From: JAWSUT01 sp033549345
GTDB lineage: Bacteria; Bacillota; Dethiobacteria; Dethiobacterales; Dethiobacteraceae
Assembly (NCBI GenBank): GCA_033549345.1
Contig: JAWSUT010000014.1
Location: 1 to 64,000 of the forward strand
Reading direction: 5' to 3'
Length of the DNA stretch: 64,000 nt
Shown piece by piece: positions 1 through 8,371 of this stretch. How positions within the stretch are numbered: the first letter of the stretch is position 1; the number at the start of each line of letters is the position of its first letter. Position numbers and translations under genes: made by a program. Below the pieces are notes generated by a model. It was not told the DNA's origin, ran no database searches, and saw nothing but the letters and a program-made list of their open reading frames with translations.

Positions 1-91
1 ACAGCTAATAAAATGCCTGTGCTACCTCAATGATAACATGAGCATTTTTAAAAAACAGCGTACAACGCAAATGGCTTCTGCGGCCCAAACC

Positions 92-120
92 TTGCAATTT
101 CCCGTTATTTCTGTTACAAT
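92..120 (+). promoter_or_regulatory. sigma-A-type promoter of tRNA-Val
   Basis: A TTGCAA -35 (92-97) and a TACAAT -10 (115-120) are separated by 17 bases and lie 25 bases before the mature tRNA. The spacing is ideal and nothing else nearby needs a promoter, so it very probably drives the solitary tRNA gene. Confidence 0.7.
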
Positions 121-144
121 AAATCTTGCGTTTAAAAAAATAAT

Positions 145-219
145 GGGTCGTTAGCTCAGGGGGAGAGCACTACCTTGACACGGTAGGGGCCACTGGTTCA
201 AATCCAGTACGACCCACCA
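145..219 (+). tRNA. tRNA-Val (GAC anticodon)
   Basis: Full cloverleaf. The acceptor stem GGGTCGT (145-151) pairs with ACGACCC (209-215), followed by discriminator A and an encoded CCA (217-219). The anticodon stem CTACC/GGTAG holds the loop TTGACAC, giving anticodon GAC (valine). The T arm carries GGTTCAAATCC. It stands alone with its own promoter and terminator, unlike the tRNA cluster near 8 kb. Confidence 0.97.
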
Positions 220-231
220 TACTGCAAAACC

Positions 232-263
232 AAAATCCTGTCCACTACGGACAGGATTTTTTT
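232..263 (+). terminator. Rho-independent terminator of tRNA-Val
   Basis: A 9-bp stem, ATCCTGTCC (235-243) with GGACAGGAT (249-257), is followed by an uninterrupted T run and lies 13 bases after the tRNA CCA end. Confidence 0.88.
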
Positions 264-373
264 AGTGCTTCCGAAGACCGGTGACGGTTATTATACAAAA
301 ATATTTTCCAAAGGAACATCAAGGCCTTCGAAAACAAAAGATTGCACTGTATCAACATCTTTATAACACCCGG

Positions 374-411
374 ATAACAAAAGGAACTGAACCGTCAGTT
401 CCTTTTGTTAT
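374..411 (-). terminator. Terminator of the TPR-protein operon
   Basis: A perfect 17-bp stem (374-390 with 395-411) and a 4-base loop. On the minus strand the descending arm ends in TTTTGTTAT, giving a U-rich end. It lies 38 bases after the stop of the TPR gene. Confidence 0.8.
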
Positions 412-448
412 TGAAAAAAATTATTCAGCAATCCTCAGGCTGTTTTAA

Positions 449-2707
449 TTAACTTCCGAACATTTTCCGTAGTAAGTTTTTCAGGGTCCCCGGCTGCATG
501 TTACTGATGGGCTGTTCCAGGGCCTGGGAGTTATGCTCCAGATATTGCAGTAAGATGCTTAGAAATTGGTCGTGTTCTGTTTCACCAAGTGACCGGCGTG
601 CCTTGGTGTAATCACCGTCTGCCATAGCCTGACGGAATGGTTCCGGGACTCTGTAGCCTGCCTGCATAAAATCCGCAAGCAAATCGGCATAGTGTTCTCC
701 GCCGTCCACCTGACGGGCAAATACGAGGGCCTGCTCTTCCTCACCCATCACCAGTGCCAATGCCACGGGCCAGGCTCTGGCATACTGACCGTGCTCCATC
801 TCTACGGCCTGCTTCACACTCTGCAGTGCATCTGCAGACCGGCCGAGCAAGAATTCTGTTTTGGCCAGAGAGTAATGGGTATCCCATCCTTCCAGCCGGG
901 TCCCAATGAGACCACGATATAAGCTGTATGCTTCTTCATGACGTCCCAGGTCCGCACGGACACCGGCAAGTACTTTGCGGGCTTCCGGTGTATCTTCCAC
1001 GGCGATTAACCGTTCATAATAATCGGCTGCCCGGGAAAGATCCCGCTCGTCGTATCTGACACCGAAGTGGTGGATTCTGGCTAGCATCAGCAGGGAATGT
1101 GTATCGTCGGGATTCGCGGCCACACTGGCTTCATATGCGGCAACCGCGCCCTCATAATCCCCGGTGATTAGTAATCTGTCGGCTTCGGTCAGTTCCCCCT
1201 GAATTCGGAAAACCGGTAGCTCTTCTTCTGCCACAAAGCGGCCGTAGCCCGTACTGTCGGAGAATTTTTTTCTGTCTGCATCATACGCACTGACACTCCA
1301 GGCAAACTCCCCGCCCCTGAAAATCTGGCCGAGAACCGGCAGCGGCTGCAGATACCCGTCAGAGTGCCCGTAACTGGGATAAAAACGCGCTTTCTGCAGT
1401 TCTTCTTCCAGGTTAATCACAACCCGATTGGCTGTGATTCCGCTTTGGAGCACTGACCCGACTGAACTCATCCGGTTTTCACCCGGCCACATTGCCGTTA
1501 CATGGATATCATAGCTTGCGGCGCCTTCCACCGCGTCCCAGCGGAACTCCACCTCGTTGTCAAAAACCTCCCCGCCCAGAGGATGGCGTGTGGCCGCGTT
1601 GGGCAAAAATGCCAGTGTTTGGTTTGTGTTCTTCCCGGGGATGACTTCGAAGTTACTTTGCTCCCGGAGTGTGTAACCCTCCACATCAGAAATTCGGACG
1701 GCCACACCAAAAGCGTAGGTTCCCGGAGCCACTTCGTTAAAAATAAACCGGCCCTCTTCATTTGTAACAACCTGGCGCAAAGTATCAACTTCAGCTGTGC
1801 CGAAATACGGCCGGTCAAGAGTTGTGTCCACCAGATAAACCCGTACCCCGGAAAAGTCGGACCCACCCAGGGTTACACGGCCGGTTACCGAGCCACTGCC
1901 GCCGCCTGATTGCAGCCGCGACAACTGTTCAAGATAAAGGTTTGCTGTGTCTGTCCAGTGGTTGGTGTTCCTTGCCGGCGCACCTTCGTCTTCATCTTCG
2001 GGGAATCGTTCAAAGTCCTCCTGAGCTTTTTGCCAAATTGCCCTGAAAACCTTTTCCGCTTCGTCCCATTCACCCAGCGCCAAGAGCGCCTGCCCCCTGA
2101 TCAGCATCATGTCCAAAGCCAGGTGATCGGGCTGCCTTGCCAGGCTTTCTTCGGCTATATCCAGCGCAACCCGGTATTCACCACGCCCCAGATAGAGACG
2201 GGCCAGAGAATGGGAACTTTCCGCATCCCCGTTTTCGGCAATTGAGGCCAGAAAAAACGACTCCGCTTTTGTAAAGTCACCCAGGTCATAATATGCATGG
2301 CCCAGCTGCTGCAGAGCATGTACTGCCCACACGGTATCGGGAAAATGCTCCAGTAAAAGTTCATACTTGGTCACGCCACGTACCAGCAGATTTTCCTGCC
2401 CCCCTGAAATCGGCGATTGCCAACTCATCCGGGGAAAAATATAGACCATATTTCTTTGCTGTCCTCCACCGCCCCCGGCATCATCCATGGCAGAGTTATA
2501 GAGCTCCCTGGTCGCATCTTCCGGATTCGGATAAAGATCCCTCAGCAGGTGTATATATTCATCAAGGTTTTGGCTTTGCTGAGCCAGTTCCAGCTCCCGC
2601 AGGGATACGGCACGGGCTGCCGCAGAATACAGCATAACGGATAAAACCAGTACCAACGCAGCGGCCGGCACGATATATTTCCCTTTAATCCGTATCGTAA
2701 ACATCAT
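449..2707 (-). CDS. Exported TPR protein with a carboxypeptidase-regulatory-like domain
   Basis: 752 residues. A hydrophobic N-terminal segment (about residues 10-30) looks like a signal peptide or membrane anchor. Tetratricopeptide repeats follow (about 110-260, with repeats such as ALLALGEWDEAEKVF), then a beta-rich region starting GSVTGRVTLGGSDFSGVRVY that resembles CarboxypepD_reg domains (about 275-365), then a fibronectin-like stretch and a second TPR block (about 510-700). The start ATG-ATG follows AGGAGG. It is the last gene of an ECF sigma/anti-sigma operon (8-base gap), so it is probably an extracellular or membrane-attached scaffold under that sigma factor. The exact function is unknown. 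Confidence 0.88.
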   Translation of the reverse strand: MMFTIRIKGKYIVPAAALVLVLSVMLYSAAARAVSLRELELAQQSQNLDEYIHLLRDLYPNPEDATRELYNSAMDDAGGGGGQQRNMVYIFPRMSWQSPISGGQENLLVRGVTKYELLLEHFPDTVWAVHALQQLGHAYYDLGDFTKAESFFLASIAENGDAESSHSLARLYLGRGEYRVALDIAEESLARQPDHLALDMMLIRGQALLALGEWDEAEKVFRAIWQKAQEDFERFPEDEDEGAPARNTNHWTDTANLYLEQLSRLQSGGGSGSVTGRVTLGGSDFSGVRVYLVDTTLDRPYFGTAEVDTLRQVVTNEEGRFIFNEVAPGTYAFGVAVRISDVEGYTLREQSNFEVIPGKNTNQTLAFLPNAATRHPLGGEVFDNEVEFRWDAVEGAASYDIHVTAMWPGENRMSSVGSVLQSGITANRVVINLEEELQKARFYPSYGHSDGYLQPLPVLGQIFRGGEFAWSVSAYDADRKKFSDSTGYGRFVAEEELPVFRIQGELTEADRLLITGDYEGAVAAYEASVAANPDDTHSLLMLARIHHFGVRYDERDLSRAADYYERLIAVEDTPEARKVLAGVRADLGRHEEAYSLYRGLIGTRLEGWDTHYSLAKTEFLLGRSADALQSVKQAVEMEHGQYARAWPVALALVMGEEEQALVFARQVDGGEHYADLLADFMQAGYRVPEPFRQAMADGDYTKARRSLGETEHDQFLSILLQYLEHNSQALEQPISNMQPGTLKNLLRKMFGS

Positions 2708-2715
2708 GAATCCTC

Positions 2716-3063
2716 CTATTCATCACTCAGACGGATAATCTCCATACCTCCGTCCGACTGGCTCACAAAATAGACTTGCGGTACCGGTTCTTCCAGGGCC
2801 GGCTCAGGTCCTGCCTGTAGAATACCCAGACCGGCCACCACAAACAGGATACAAGCAGCAGCCAGAGGAGCAAGAGACAGCTCGTAGGTTGACTCCCAGA
2901 AGACGCTTGTCTTTACCGACAGGCGACGGGGCCAACTGCTCTTCCCTGCACTGATCTCAGCCATAAGGGCTTTCTGCAGGCCCTGCTTGCACTCTGCGGA
3001 TAACCGGATGTTTTTTGTTTCTGCGGACAGTTGTTTCTTAATCTTCTTATCCAATGCATCCAT
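2716..3063 (-). CDS. Putative membrane anti-sigma factor
   Basis: 115 residues. The N-terminal 55 residues are charged and cytoplasmic in character. One membrane segment follows (about 62-83, LAPLAAACILFVVAGLGIL), then a short external tail. The start ATG overlaps the stop of the upstream sigma factor (TGATG), the usual translational coupling of an ECF sigma factor to its single-pass anti-sigma. No zinc-binding HxxxCxxC motif is visible, so it is not a ZAS-type anti-sigma. The role is inferred from size, topology and position. Confidence 0.72.
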   Translation of the reverse strand: MDALDKKIKKQLSAETKNIRLSAECKQGLQKALMAEISAGKSSWPRRLSVKTSVFWESTYELSLAPLAAACILFVVAGLGILQAGPEPALEEPVPQVYFVSQSDGGMEIIRLSDE

Positions 3064-3620
3064 CAGTAAGCAGCCTCCTTTACACTCATCTCCGCTTTCA
3101 GTAAAGCTCTGCCCCGTGACATCCTGCTTTTTACCGTTCCTTCGGGTTCTTCAAGAATCCGGCTGATTTCATTTATACTAAACTCCTCCAGATAGTAAAG
3201 TGTTAGTACGTCTCTGTATTTCAGGGGCAGGCGCCCCAGAGCCCCCAAAATTTCACTGCAGCTCTCATTCCGGATAACCGCCGACTCCGGCTGTAGTGTA
3301 TCAGAGTCGGGTAAAATATTGATTTTCCCCTCATCCCAGACGCTGACCCTTTTGAACCAACCACTGCGCAGTCTGTTTTTGGCAAGGTTTACTGTAATCC
3401 GGAACAGCCAGGTGCCAAGCAAGGAGTGCCCGCCGAATGCATGAATCTTTCTACAGGCCTGCAGCATGGCGTCCTGTACCACCTCTTCTGCTATCTGTAT
3501 ATCCCCGCAAATTCCCACCGCGGTACGCAGCAGCCTGTCGCCGAAACGTTCCAGCAGCTCTTCCACAGCACGTTCATTGCCTGCTTTTAGTTGTTCAATC
3601 AGCTCTGCTTCCGAATACAT
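3063..3620 (-). CDS. ECF-family RNA polymerase sigma factor
   Basis: 185 residues from the ATG at 3620, preceded by GGAGGA. A longer upstream reading frame exists but has no ribosome site. Region 2 is present (AEEVVQDAMLQACRKIHAF, TWLFRITVNLAKNRLR) and region 4 is a helix-turn-helix (LPLKYRDVLTLYYLEEFS, then GTVKSRMSRGRALLK). It should recruit RNA polymerase to a small regulon. It is coupled to the membrane protein downstream, its likely anti-sigma. A candidate ECF-type promoter lies just upstream, suggesting autoregulation. Confidence 0.92.
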   Translation of the reverse strand: MYSEAELIEQLKAGNERAVEELLERFGDRLLRTAVGICGDIQIAEEVVQDAMLQACRKIHAFGGHSLLGTWLFRITVNLAKNRLRSGWFKRVSVWDEGKINILPDSDTLQPESAVIRNESCSEILGALGRLPLKYRDVLTLYYLEEFSINEISRILEEPEGTVKSRMSRGRALLKAEMSVKEAAY

Positions 3621-3648
3621 TGACGTCCTCCAGGCCCGGTTCTGTCTG

Positions 3649-3677
3649 TTAGACACACCGTAATTATATCTGGTTGC
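3649..3677 (-). promoter_or_regulatory. Candidate ECF-type autoregulatory promoter
   Basis: On the minus strand GCAACC (3672-3677) is followed after 16 bases by TGTCTAA (3649-3655). This resembles the AACC/CGTCTA pattern of ECF-controlled promoters, and it places a start about 20 bases before the sigma factor ATG. A TATAAT also occurs inside the spacer, so a sigma-A promoter could overlap. Confidence 0.45.
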
Positions 3678-3809
3678 AAAAATAATGACTTTTTTAAAAT
3701 CTTTCTTTGTATTCTCCTGTGAACCAAAATCTCCTTCTGCGGGTCTAACCGTAAAGATTGGGTAAACTAGACAAAGTGTTTCATGCAATGTCAACGGAGG
3801 GATCCCGAT

Positions 3810-4259
3810 ATGTACGAAGATCGAATGTTTCGCGGCTTTCTGGCCGGTGTAGCCGGTGGAATTGCTATGAACATCTTCAGCCTGTTTACGTATTTACTCA
3901 ACCTTACAGAACTGCCGTTCTGGCAGTGGGCCGCTATTATGGTGCTTGGCAGAGACCAGATCAGCGGAACAGCAGAAAATATATTAGGGATAGTCACTCA
4001 TCTTATTTTTACCGGATTTATGGGCATCCTGTTTTCTTTTCTTGTACCGCATCTGAAAAGTCGCGGGATTGTAATCAAAGGCTGGTTCTTTGCTGTAGGT
4101 GCCTGGTTTTCGATTTATGCGCTGACATTGTTGTTTAAAGTTAAAGGAACAGTCCCAATTCTTCTCAAAACAGCAGTCTCTAACTTCGTCGGTGCCACTA
4201 TCTATGGTATTGTACTGGGATGGATGATTACAAAGCTCTATATAAAAGCAACAACTTGA
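3810..4259 (+). CDS. Small multi-pass membrane protein of unknown function
   Basis: 149 residues from the ATG at 3810, chosen because GGAGG (3796-3800) precedes it; the upstream in-frame ATG has no such site. About four hydrophobic segments are visible (FLAGVAGGIAMNIFSLFTYL, a central pair, and a C-terminal VGATIYGIVLGWMITKLYI). It is transcribed divergently from the ECF operon and ends in a strong terminator. I do not recognise the family with certainty, and no catalytic motif is visible. Confidence 0.75.
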   Translation: MYEDRMFRGFLAGVAGGIAMNIFSLFTYLLNLTELPFWQWAAIMVLGRDQISGTAENILGIVTHLIFTGFMGILFSFLVPHLKSRGIVIKGWFFAVGAWFSIYALTLLFKVKGTVPILLKTAVSNFVGATIYGIVLGWMITKLYIKATT

Positions 4260-4309
4260 AGGATGTTTCTGAATAATAAAAATGCTAGACTGATGTAATC
4301 GAATTAGTG

Positions 4310-4342
4310 AAAGCCCCGGACAGTAAATTGTCCGGGGCTTTT
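4310..4342 (+). terminator. Rho-independent terminator, possibly bidirectional
   Basis: A perfect 13-bp stem AAAGCCCCGGACA (4310-4322)/TGTCCGGGGCTTT (4329-4341) with a 6-base loop, 50 bases after the stop of the plus-strand membrane protein. The A-rich 5' side would also let it stop transcription arriving from the right. Confidence 0.88.
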
Positions 4343-4391
4343 ATATGCAGACAAAGAAAGGAGAAACTATTGCCTTTAGTTCTAATTTACT

Positions 4392-4610
4392 CTACCACCA
4401 GGCGGGTGTCAAAAAGTCATCGGTTCCTGGGGATAGATGAAAGTAGTTGTGCACTGACAGAAGTTCAAATAGCTTCTCCTGAATAACCTGCCGGTCTTCA
4501 CAGTTGACAATCGACTTATCCACATCAAGAAGAATCATTGTCAGATGCCGGGTTAATGTTTCTCTATGACTCTTTTGTTCAAAGTCAAGATAGGCAAGAT
4601 TCTTAATCAT
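4392..4610 (-). CDS. Uncertain 72-residue ORF
   Basis: The 72 codons give a plausible soluble, slightly acidic protein with a C-terminal stretch rich in aromatic residues (HNYFHLSPGTDDFLTPAWW). There is no convincing Shine-Dalgarno, only GGATCC-like bases before the ATG, and I recognise no family. It could be a real small gene, a decayed remnant, or chance. It fills the otherwise empty space between the terminator near 4.3 kb and the permease. Confidence 0.35.
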   Translation of the reverse strand: MIKNLAYLDFEQKSHRETLTRHLTMILLDVDKSIVNCEDRQVIQEKLFELLSVHNYFHLSPGTDDFLTPAWW

Positions 4611-4777
4611 AACCAGGATCCAAGGGATCCAATATTACAGGAGATAAAATTATTCTTGAAGCCATTGGTGCCCCTTTGTCAGAGCGTAATTATAAGTCCG
4701 TGTTAATAACACCCGGCGGTTTACTCATTATAATAGAATTATACAGATAAGAATTAAGCTTTTATGGAGGCTTCATC

Positions 4778-6088
4778 ATGAAACAGACAACATATAAAGA
4801 AAACAGCATTAGTCTCTGGGGAGCCGTTGGCATGGGAACAGGCGTCATGTTTGGTGCTGCTATCTTTGCTGTACTTGGCCAGGTAGCGGAACTGGCAGGG
4901 GCTTTATTTCCCCTTTCCTATATCGGAGGCGCCGTCATAGCCGCCTGTAGTGCGCATGCCTATGTAAAAATGGCCAATGCGTATCCATCAGCCGGAGGAA
5001 TTGGTATGTTTTTTGTTAAGGTCTACGGGAAAGGAACGGTTACTGCGTCGTCTGCACTTCTCATGGCTTTTTCCATGGTCATTGCCCAGAGTCTTGTAGC
5101 CCGTACGTTTGGAACATACACTCTTCAGCTGTTCAATACAGGTCCCGAAAGCTGGCTTGTCCCTTTTTTGGGTGTGCTGCTGCTCATCTTTACCTTTTTG
5201 GTTAACCTTTCCGGCAACGACCTTATTCAAACCTTTACGTCCATAGTATCTCTGATAAAAATAATTGGCATTGTTATATTTTCCTTTGCCGCACTCAGAG
5301 CAACCAACTTTTCTTTCGGGGGTGTAACGGGGCAGCTGCCTGACCAGTACGCTGCAGGATTTATTGCTTCTCTGGCTTTGAGCCTCCTTAGCTTTAAAGG
5401 CTTTACTACGATAACAAACAGTGGGTCGGAAATTATCAATCCACATAAGAATATTGGCAGGGCCATCACCATTTCCATTATCCTTTTGTCCGTCATATAT
5501 TTATTCATGGCTCTGGCAGTGTCAGCCAGCCTACCCATACCGGAAATCATTGCCGCAAGGGATTACTCTCTCGCCGAGGCTGCACGCCCTACACTAGGCG
5601 TTTACGGACTGTGGTTCACGGTAGGACTTGCCATTCTTGCCACGGTAACAGTATGTATCGGCAGTGTGTTTGCGGTTTCCCGCATGACAGCCATGTTATC
5701 GGAAATGAACTTAATCCCCCATAGTCACTTTGGTATGGATGGCCCTGTTCAAAAACATATGCTTGTATATCTCCTCGTCATCGGTGTTACGCTAACGGTC
5801 TTCTTTGATTTAAGCCGGATTGCTTCACTTGGCGCTATTTATTATCTGGTTATGGATATTATCTTCCAGTGGGGAATCTTACGACGGCTCCGCAAAAAAA
5901 TTGAAGCAAAGGTTTCAGTACTTTACGCAGCAATTATACTGGATGTAGTCGCTTTGAGTGCCTTTCTCTGGCTGAAAGCAACAACAGACAGGTTAATCGT
6001 CGTACTCGCCGTTCTTTCTGTTATTTTAATTTTCGTAGGGGAGCAGTACTTTTTGAAATACTATTCGGATAGAAAAAAGTCAGGATAA
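4778..6088 (+). CDS. APC-family amino acid permease
   Basis: 436 residues with about 12 hydrophobic helices. The N-terminal glycine-rich unwound helix typical of APC transporters is visible (GAVGMGTGVMFGAAIFAVLG), followed by a second conserved stretch with FTTITNSGSEIINPHKNIG. It should import or exchange an amino acid across the cytoplasmic membrane; the substrate cannot be read from sequence. The start follows TGGAGG. Its last bases overlap the convergent downstream gene. A TATAAT at 4729-4734 may be its -10, but no good -35 is seen. Confidence 0.88.
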   Translation: MKQTTYKENSISLWGAVGMGTGVMFGAAIFAVLGQVAELAGALFPLSYIGGAVIAACSAHAYVKMANAYPSAGGIGMFFVKVYGKGTVTASSALLMAFSMVIAQSLVARTFGTYTLQLFNTGPESWLVPFLGVLLLIFTFLVNLSGNDLIQTFTSIVSLIKIIGIVIFSFAALRATNFSFGGVTGQLPDQYAAGFIASLALSLLSFKGFTTITNSGSEIINPHKNIGRAITISIILLSVIYLFMALAVSASLPIPEIIAARDYSLAEAARPTLGVYGLWFTVGLAILATVTVCIGSVFAVSRMTAMLSEMNLIPHSHFGMDGPVQKHMLVYLLVIGVTLTVFFDLSRIASLGAIYYLVMDIIFQWGILRRLRKKIEAKVSVLYAAIILDVVALSAFLWLKATTDRLIVVLAVLSVILIFVGEQYFLKYYSDRKKSG

Positions 6089-6748
6089 AGTTCCTTTTTT
6101 CATTGTAATTGCTAACATAGCGAAGAGGAACAGCGCCCCACCGGCCACAGAACCTGCGGCTAGGAGGGAGTTGCCTGCTACAGTGCCGAAAATTCCGATG
6201 ATACAAGCCATGCCGTTTAAAACAAGCAGCCATCCGGCGAGGGACCATGTTTCCCTGTGCTGAATTAATAAAATACCAAAGAGTATTGAAGGAATACCCA
6301 ATAAGCCGTAGGCCAACTGATTAAGAATTGCCGTTACCGATCCCGGCCAAAGCTGTACAAACTGACCCGCCAGAATCCGGTAGATTTCCGGATTCGCCGA
6401 GGTATGCACCGCGGCAAGCAAACGCGGCAGAATCGTTATTTGAGAGAAATAAACAAACAGATTTAAAAGACAGTACACCGACACGAATACAATCCCCGTC
6501 ACGGCGAAACCCGGGTTTAGAGATTTACAGAATTCGGACAAGTACGCAAAAAAAACAGTGACGGCTAACGTGACAAGAACCGCATTCACATAAGTTGCCT
6601 GAAAAAGCAGTCCCGAATTTACCGCATAATCCAGTGCCTGCTCAATTGTACTGACGGCACCGGTTTGCGACACGGAAAAAACCATCAGTACTAACCAAAC
6701 AGCTGTAAAGAATAGTGAGACAGCTGCCCAACCCCGAACATTTTCCAT
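6080..6748 (-). CDS. Six-helix integral membrane protein of unknown function
   Basis: 222 residues from the ATG at 6748, with GGGGTGA upstream; an ATG two codons earlier is also possible. About six hydrophobic helices, with a C-terminal SVAGGALFLFAMLAITM. It may belong to the DUF4386-like membrane proteins, but I cannot confirm that. It is the last gene of a TetR-led operon, downstream of a 58-residue membrane peptide. It overlaps the permease gene by 9 bases, tail to tail. Confidence 0.75.
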   Translation of the reverse strand: MENVRGWAAVSLFFTAVWLVLMVFSVSQTGAVSTIEQALDYAVNSGLLFQATYVNAVLVTLAVTVFFAYLSEFCKSLNPGFAVTGIVFVSVYCLLNLFVYFSQITILPRLLAAVHTSANPEIYRILAGQFVQLWPGSVTAILNQLAYGLLGIPSILFGILLIQHRETWSLAGWLLVLNGMACIIGIFGTVAGNSLLAAGSVAGGALFLFAMLAITMKKGTLS

Positions 6749-6771
6749 TCTCATTCACCCCGCAAAAACCG

Positions 6772-6948
6772 TTATTGTTTAAAGATTACAGCCACCAGGG
6801 CCAGCAATGAAACAAATGTAAGAGTTCCCAGGACCATGTCGCCCTTTGCCGCATTCTGAAATGACTCTCCGCCGTAAGTAATGGCGAACCCGCATCCCAT
6901 AGTAACTGCAAGAAGTCCAAGTGTAATTACAGCCATTATCTTTAGCAT
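6772..6948 (-). CDS. Small two-helix membrane peptide
   Basis: 58 residues from the ATG at 6948, with AAAGGAG upstream; the longer frame begins inside tetR. Two hydrophobic segments (MLKIMAVITLGLLAVTMGCG and MVLGTLTFVSLLALVAVIF) are joined by a short polar loop. Its start overlaps the 3' end of tetR by 7 bases, and the next gene begins 23 bases later, so the three are probably one transcript. Function unknown. Confidence 0.7.
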   Translation of the reverse strand: MLKIMAVITLGLLAVTMGCGFAITYGGESFQNAAKGDMVLGTLTFVSLLALVAVIFKQ

Positions 6949-7544
6949 GATTTCGCGCTCCTTTCTTTTCCCAAAAGGCCATGCATACAAACAAAGATAA
7001 TATCGGTCAGATAATCTTTCAGACCGGTCACAGAGTTGCCGGCAGCAAACCAGTCAATGATTCCCATGAACAGCGCACTGTTTAAAACTGCGATTTTAAC
7101 ATTCGGTAATGTTTTACACACAATCCCGGAATCACTCGAATGCCTGAAAATTTCCCTGTAAATAGCTGGGAAGTCAAACTGAACCTGGTACGACGGATTA
7201 CCGTGAACTTTTATAATCTCAGTTAAAAAGCTTTGAAACAGTTGCACTTCATCCTCAATAGCCTCAATTAAAATGCCTGTAAATGTAATCAGGTTTTGTT
7301 CAAGAGTTTTCTCGTGACAGATGGCTGCACTCATATCAAAACCGCTAAACTTTTCAGCAGCCCAGGTAATCAGAATTTCACTTTTCGAGGTATAAAAGTT
7401 ATAAAACGTCCCTTTTGCAATACCCACAGATTTCGTGATTTCGTCAATAGAAGCATTCTCGTAACCTTTTTCCTTAAAGATGGTGATTGCAGTCTCTAAA
7501 ATTTTTATCCGTATCTGTTCTCTTTGTTTTTGGTAAAATGACAT
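6942..7544 (-). CDS. TetR/AcrR-family transcriptional regulator
   Basis: 200 residues from the ATG at 7544, preceded by GAGGAGG. The N-terminal helix-turn-helix is clear: ILETAITIFKEKGYENASID, then EITKSVGIAKGTFYNFYTSK. The C-terminal ligand-binding half is divergent as usual. It leads an operon with two membrane-protein genes and has an inverted repeat in its own promoter, so it probably represses itself and the membrane genes until a ligand binds. The ligand is unknown. Confidence 0.92.
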   Translation of the reverse strand: MSFYQKQREQIRIKILETAITIFKEKGYENASIDEITKSVGIAKGTFYNFYTSKSEILITWAAEKFSGFDMSAAICHEKTLEQNLITFTGILIEAIEDEVQLFQSFLTEIIKVHGNPSYQVQFDFPAIYREIFRHSSDSGIVCKTLPNVKIAVLNSALFMGIIDWFAAGNSVTGLKDYLTDIIFVCMHGLLGKERSAKSC

Positions 7545-7574
7545 ACCACACCTCCTCTTGACTATGTTCAACTA

Positions 7575-7618
7575 ATGACCTTGGTCATATTATAAGCCTT
7601 GTTCATACTTCATGTAAA
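7575..7618 (-). promoter_or_regulatory. tetR promoter with palindromic operator
   Basis: On the minus strand TTTACA (7613-7618) and TATAAT (7589-7594) are 18 bases apart. Immediately downstream, at 7575-7588, lies ATGACC-TT-GGTCAT, a 6-2-6 inverted repeat over the expected transcription start. This is the typical layout of TetR autorepression. Confidence 0.65.
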
Positions 7619-7748
7619 TACAAATAATAAAACAGCGCCCATTTATCGGACGCTTTTCTAAATCCTTGAATATTCTGTTTTTATAAAATAAGGGCCACAT
7701 TACATAGAATAGCCAGGGTAGTCATCTACCCCGGCGTTAATGTCATTG

Positions 7749-7836
7749 TGGTGCCGGAGACCGGAATCGAACCGGTACGACCTTTTGGGTCGAGGGATTT
7801 TAAGTCCCTTGCGTCTGCCTGTTCCGCCACTCCGGC
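7749..7836 (-). tRNA. tRNA-Leu (TAA anticodon)
   Basis: Class II tRNA with a long variable arm. The 5' end GCCGGAG pairs with CTCCGGC, followed by A and an encoded CCA (7749-7751). The anticodon stem GGGAC... encloses CTTAAAA, giving anticodon TAA. It is the last tRNA of the cluster in transcription order. Confidence 0.96.
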
Positions 7837-7858
7837 AAATAGTTTCAGAAATAAAAAA

Positions 7859-7933
7859 TGGAGGCGACACCCGGATTTGAACCGGGGAATAAAGGATTTG
7901 CAGTCCTCTGCCTTACCACTTGGCTATGTCGCC
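7859..7933 (-). tRNA. tRNA-Cys (GCA anticodon)
   Basis: Acceptor GGCGACA/TGTCGCC, discriminator T (expected for cysteine), encoded CCA. The anticodon loop CTGCAAA gives GCA. It is 22 bases upstream of tRNA-Leu in transcription order. Confidence 0.96.
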
Positions 7934-8012
7934 CCGCCTGTTATTTTTTTGGCACATCCATCTTAGCATATCGGATGGCCGGCCGTCAAGTACGGCCATT
8001 ATGATTAATTAA

Positions 8013-8034
8013 GGCGCACAGTGTGCGCCGTTTT
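8013..8034. other. Hairpin between tRNA-Gly and tRNA-Cys
   Basis: A perfect 7-bp stem GGCGCAC/GTGCGCC with a 3-base loop. On the minus strand it is followed by TTAATTAAT, a poor U tract. A second weaker inverted repeat (ATGGCCG...CGGCCAT) lies at about 7974-7999. The pair may be a partial terminator or a processing signal splitting the tRNA cluster. Confidence 0.4.
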
Positions 8035-8044
8035 AAGTTTGCTA

Positions 8045-8119
8045 TGGAGCGGAAGACGGGATTCGAACCCGCGACCCTCGCCTTGGCAAGGCGATGCTCT
8101 ACCACTGAGCTACTTCCGC
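8045..8119 (-). tRNA. tRNA-Gly (GCC anticodon)
   Basis: Acceptor GCGGAAG pairs with CTTCCGC, discriminator T, encoded CCA. The anticodon loop TTGCCAA within CGCCTTGCCAAGGCG gives GCC. It is separated from tRNA-Phe by a single base. Confidence 0.97.
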
Positions 8120-8120
8120 A

Positions 8121-8196
<76 letters not shown>

Positions 8197-8204
8197 AAAT
8201 AAAA

Positions 8205-8281
8205 TGGCGGAGCTGACGGGAGTCGAACCCGCGATCTCCTGCGTGACAGGCAGGCATGTTAGGCCACTACACCACAGCTCC
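8205..8281 (-). tRNA. tRNA-Asp (GTC anticodon)
   Basis: Acceptor GGAGCTG pairs with CAGCTCC, discriminator G (the aspartate identity base), encoded CCA. The anticodon loop CTGTCAC gives GTC. It is the first tRNA of the Asp-Phe-Gly-Cys-Leu cluster. Confidence 0.96.
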
Positions 8282-8371
8282 GTAATTGTGTACTCAATCG
8301 AGAGCACTTTTATAGTATACACAACGCGATAGTAAAAGTCAACCGGGATAATTTAAATTTATTAAGGTAAT

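Noticed and set aside
10..49. Possible terminator at the left edge (AAAATGC...GCATTTTT)
   Set aside because: Only 7 bp with a 25-base loop. Too weak to call without the upstream gene.
4614..4632. GGATCC-AAG-GGATCC as a possible operator or element end
   Set aside because: A short direct pair of a palindromic hexamer with no flanking repeat, target duplication or promoter association.
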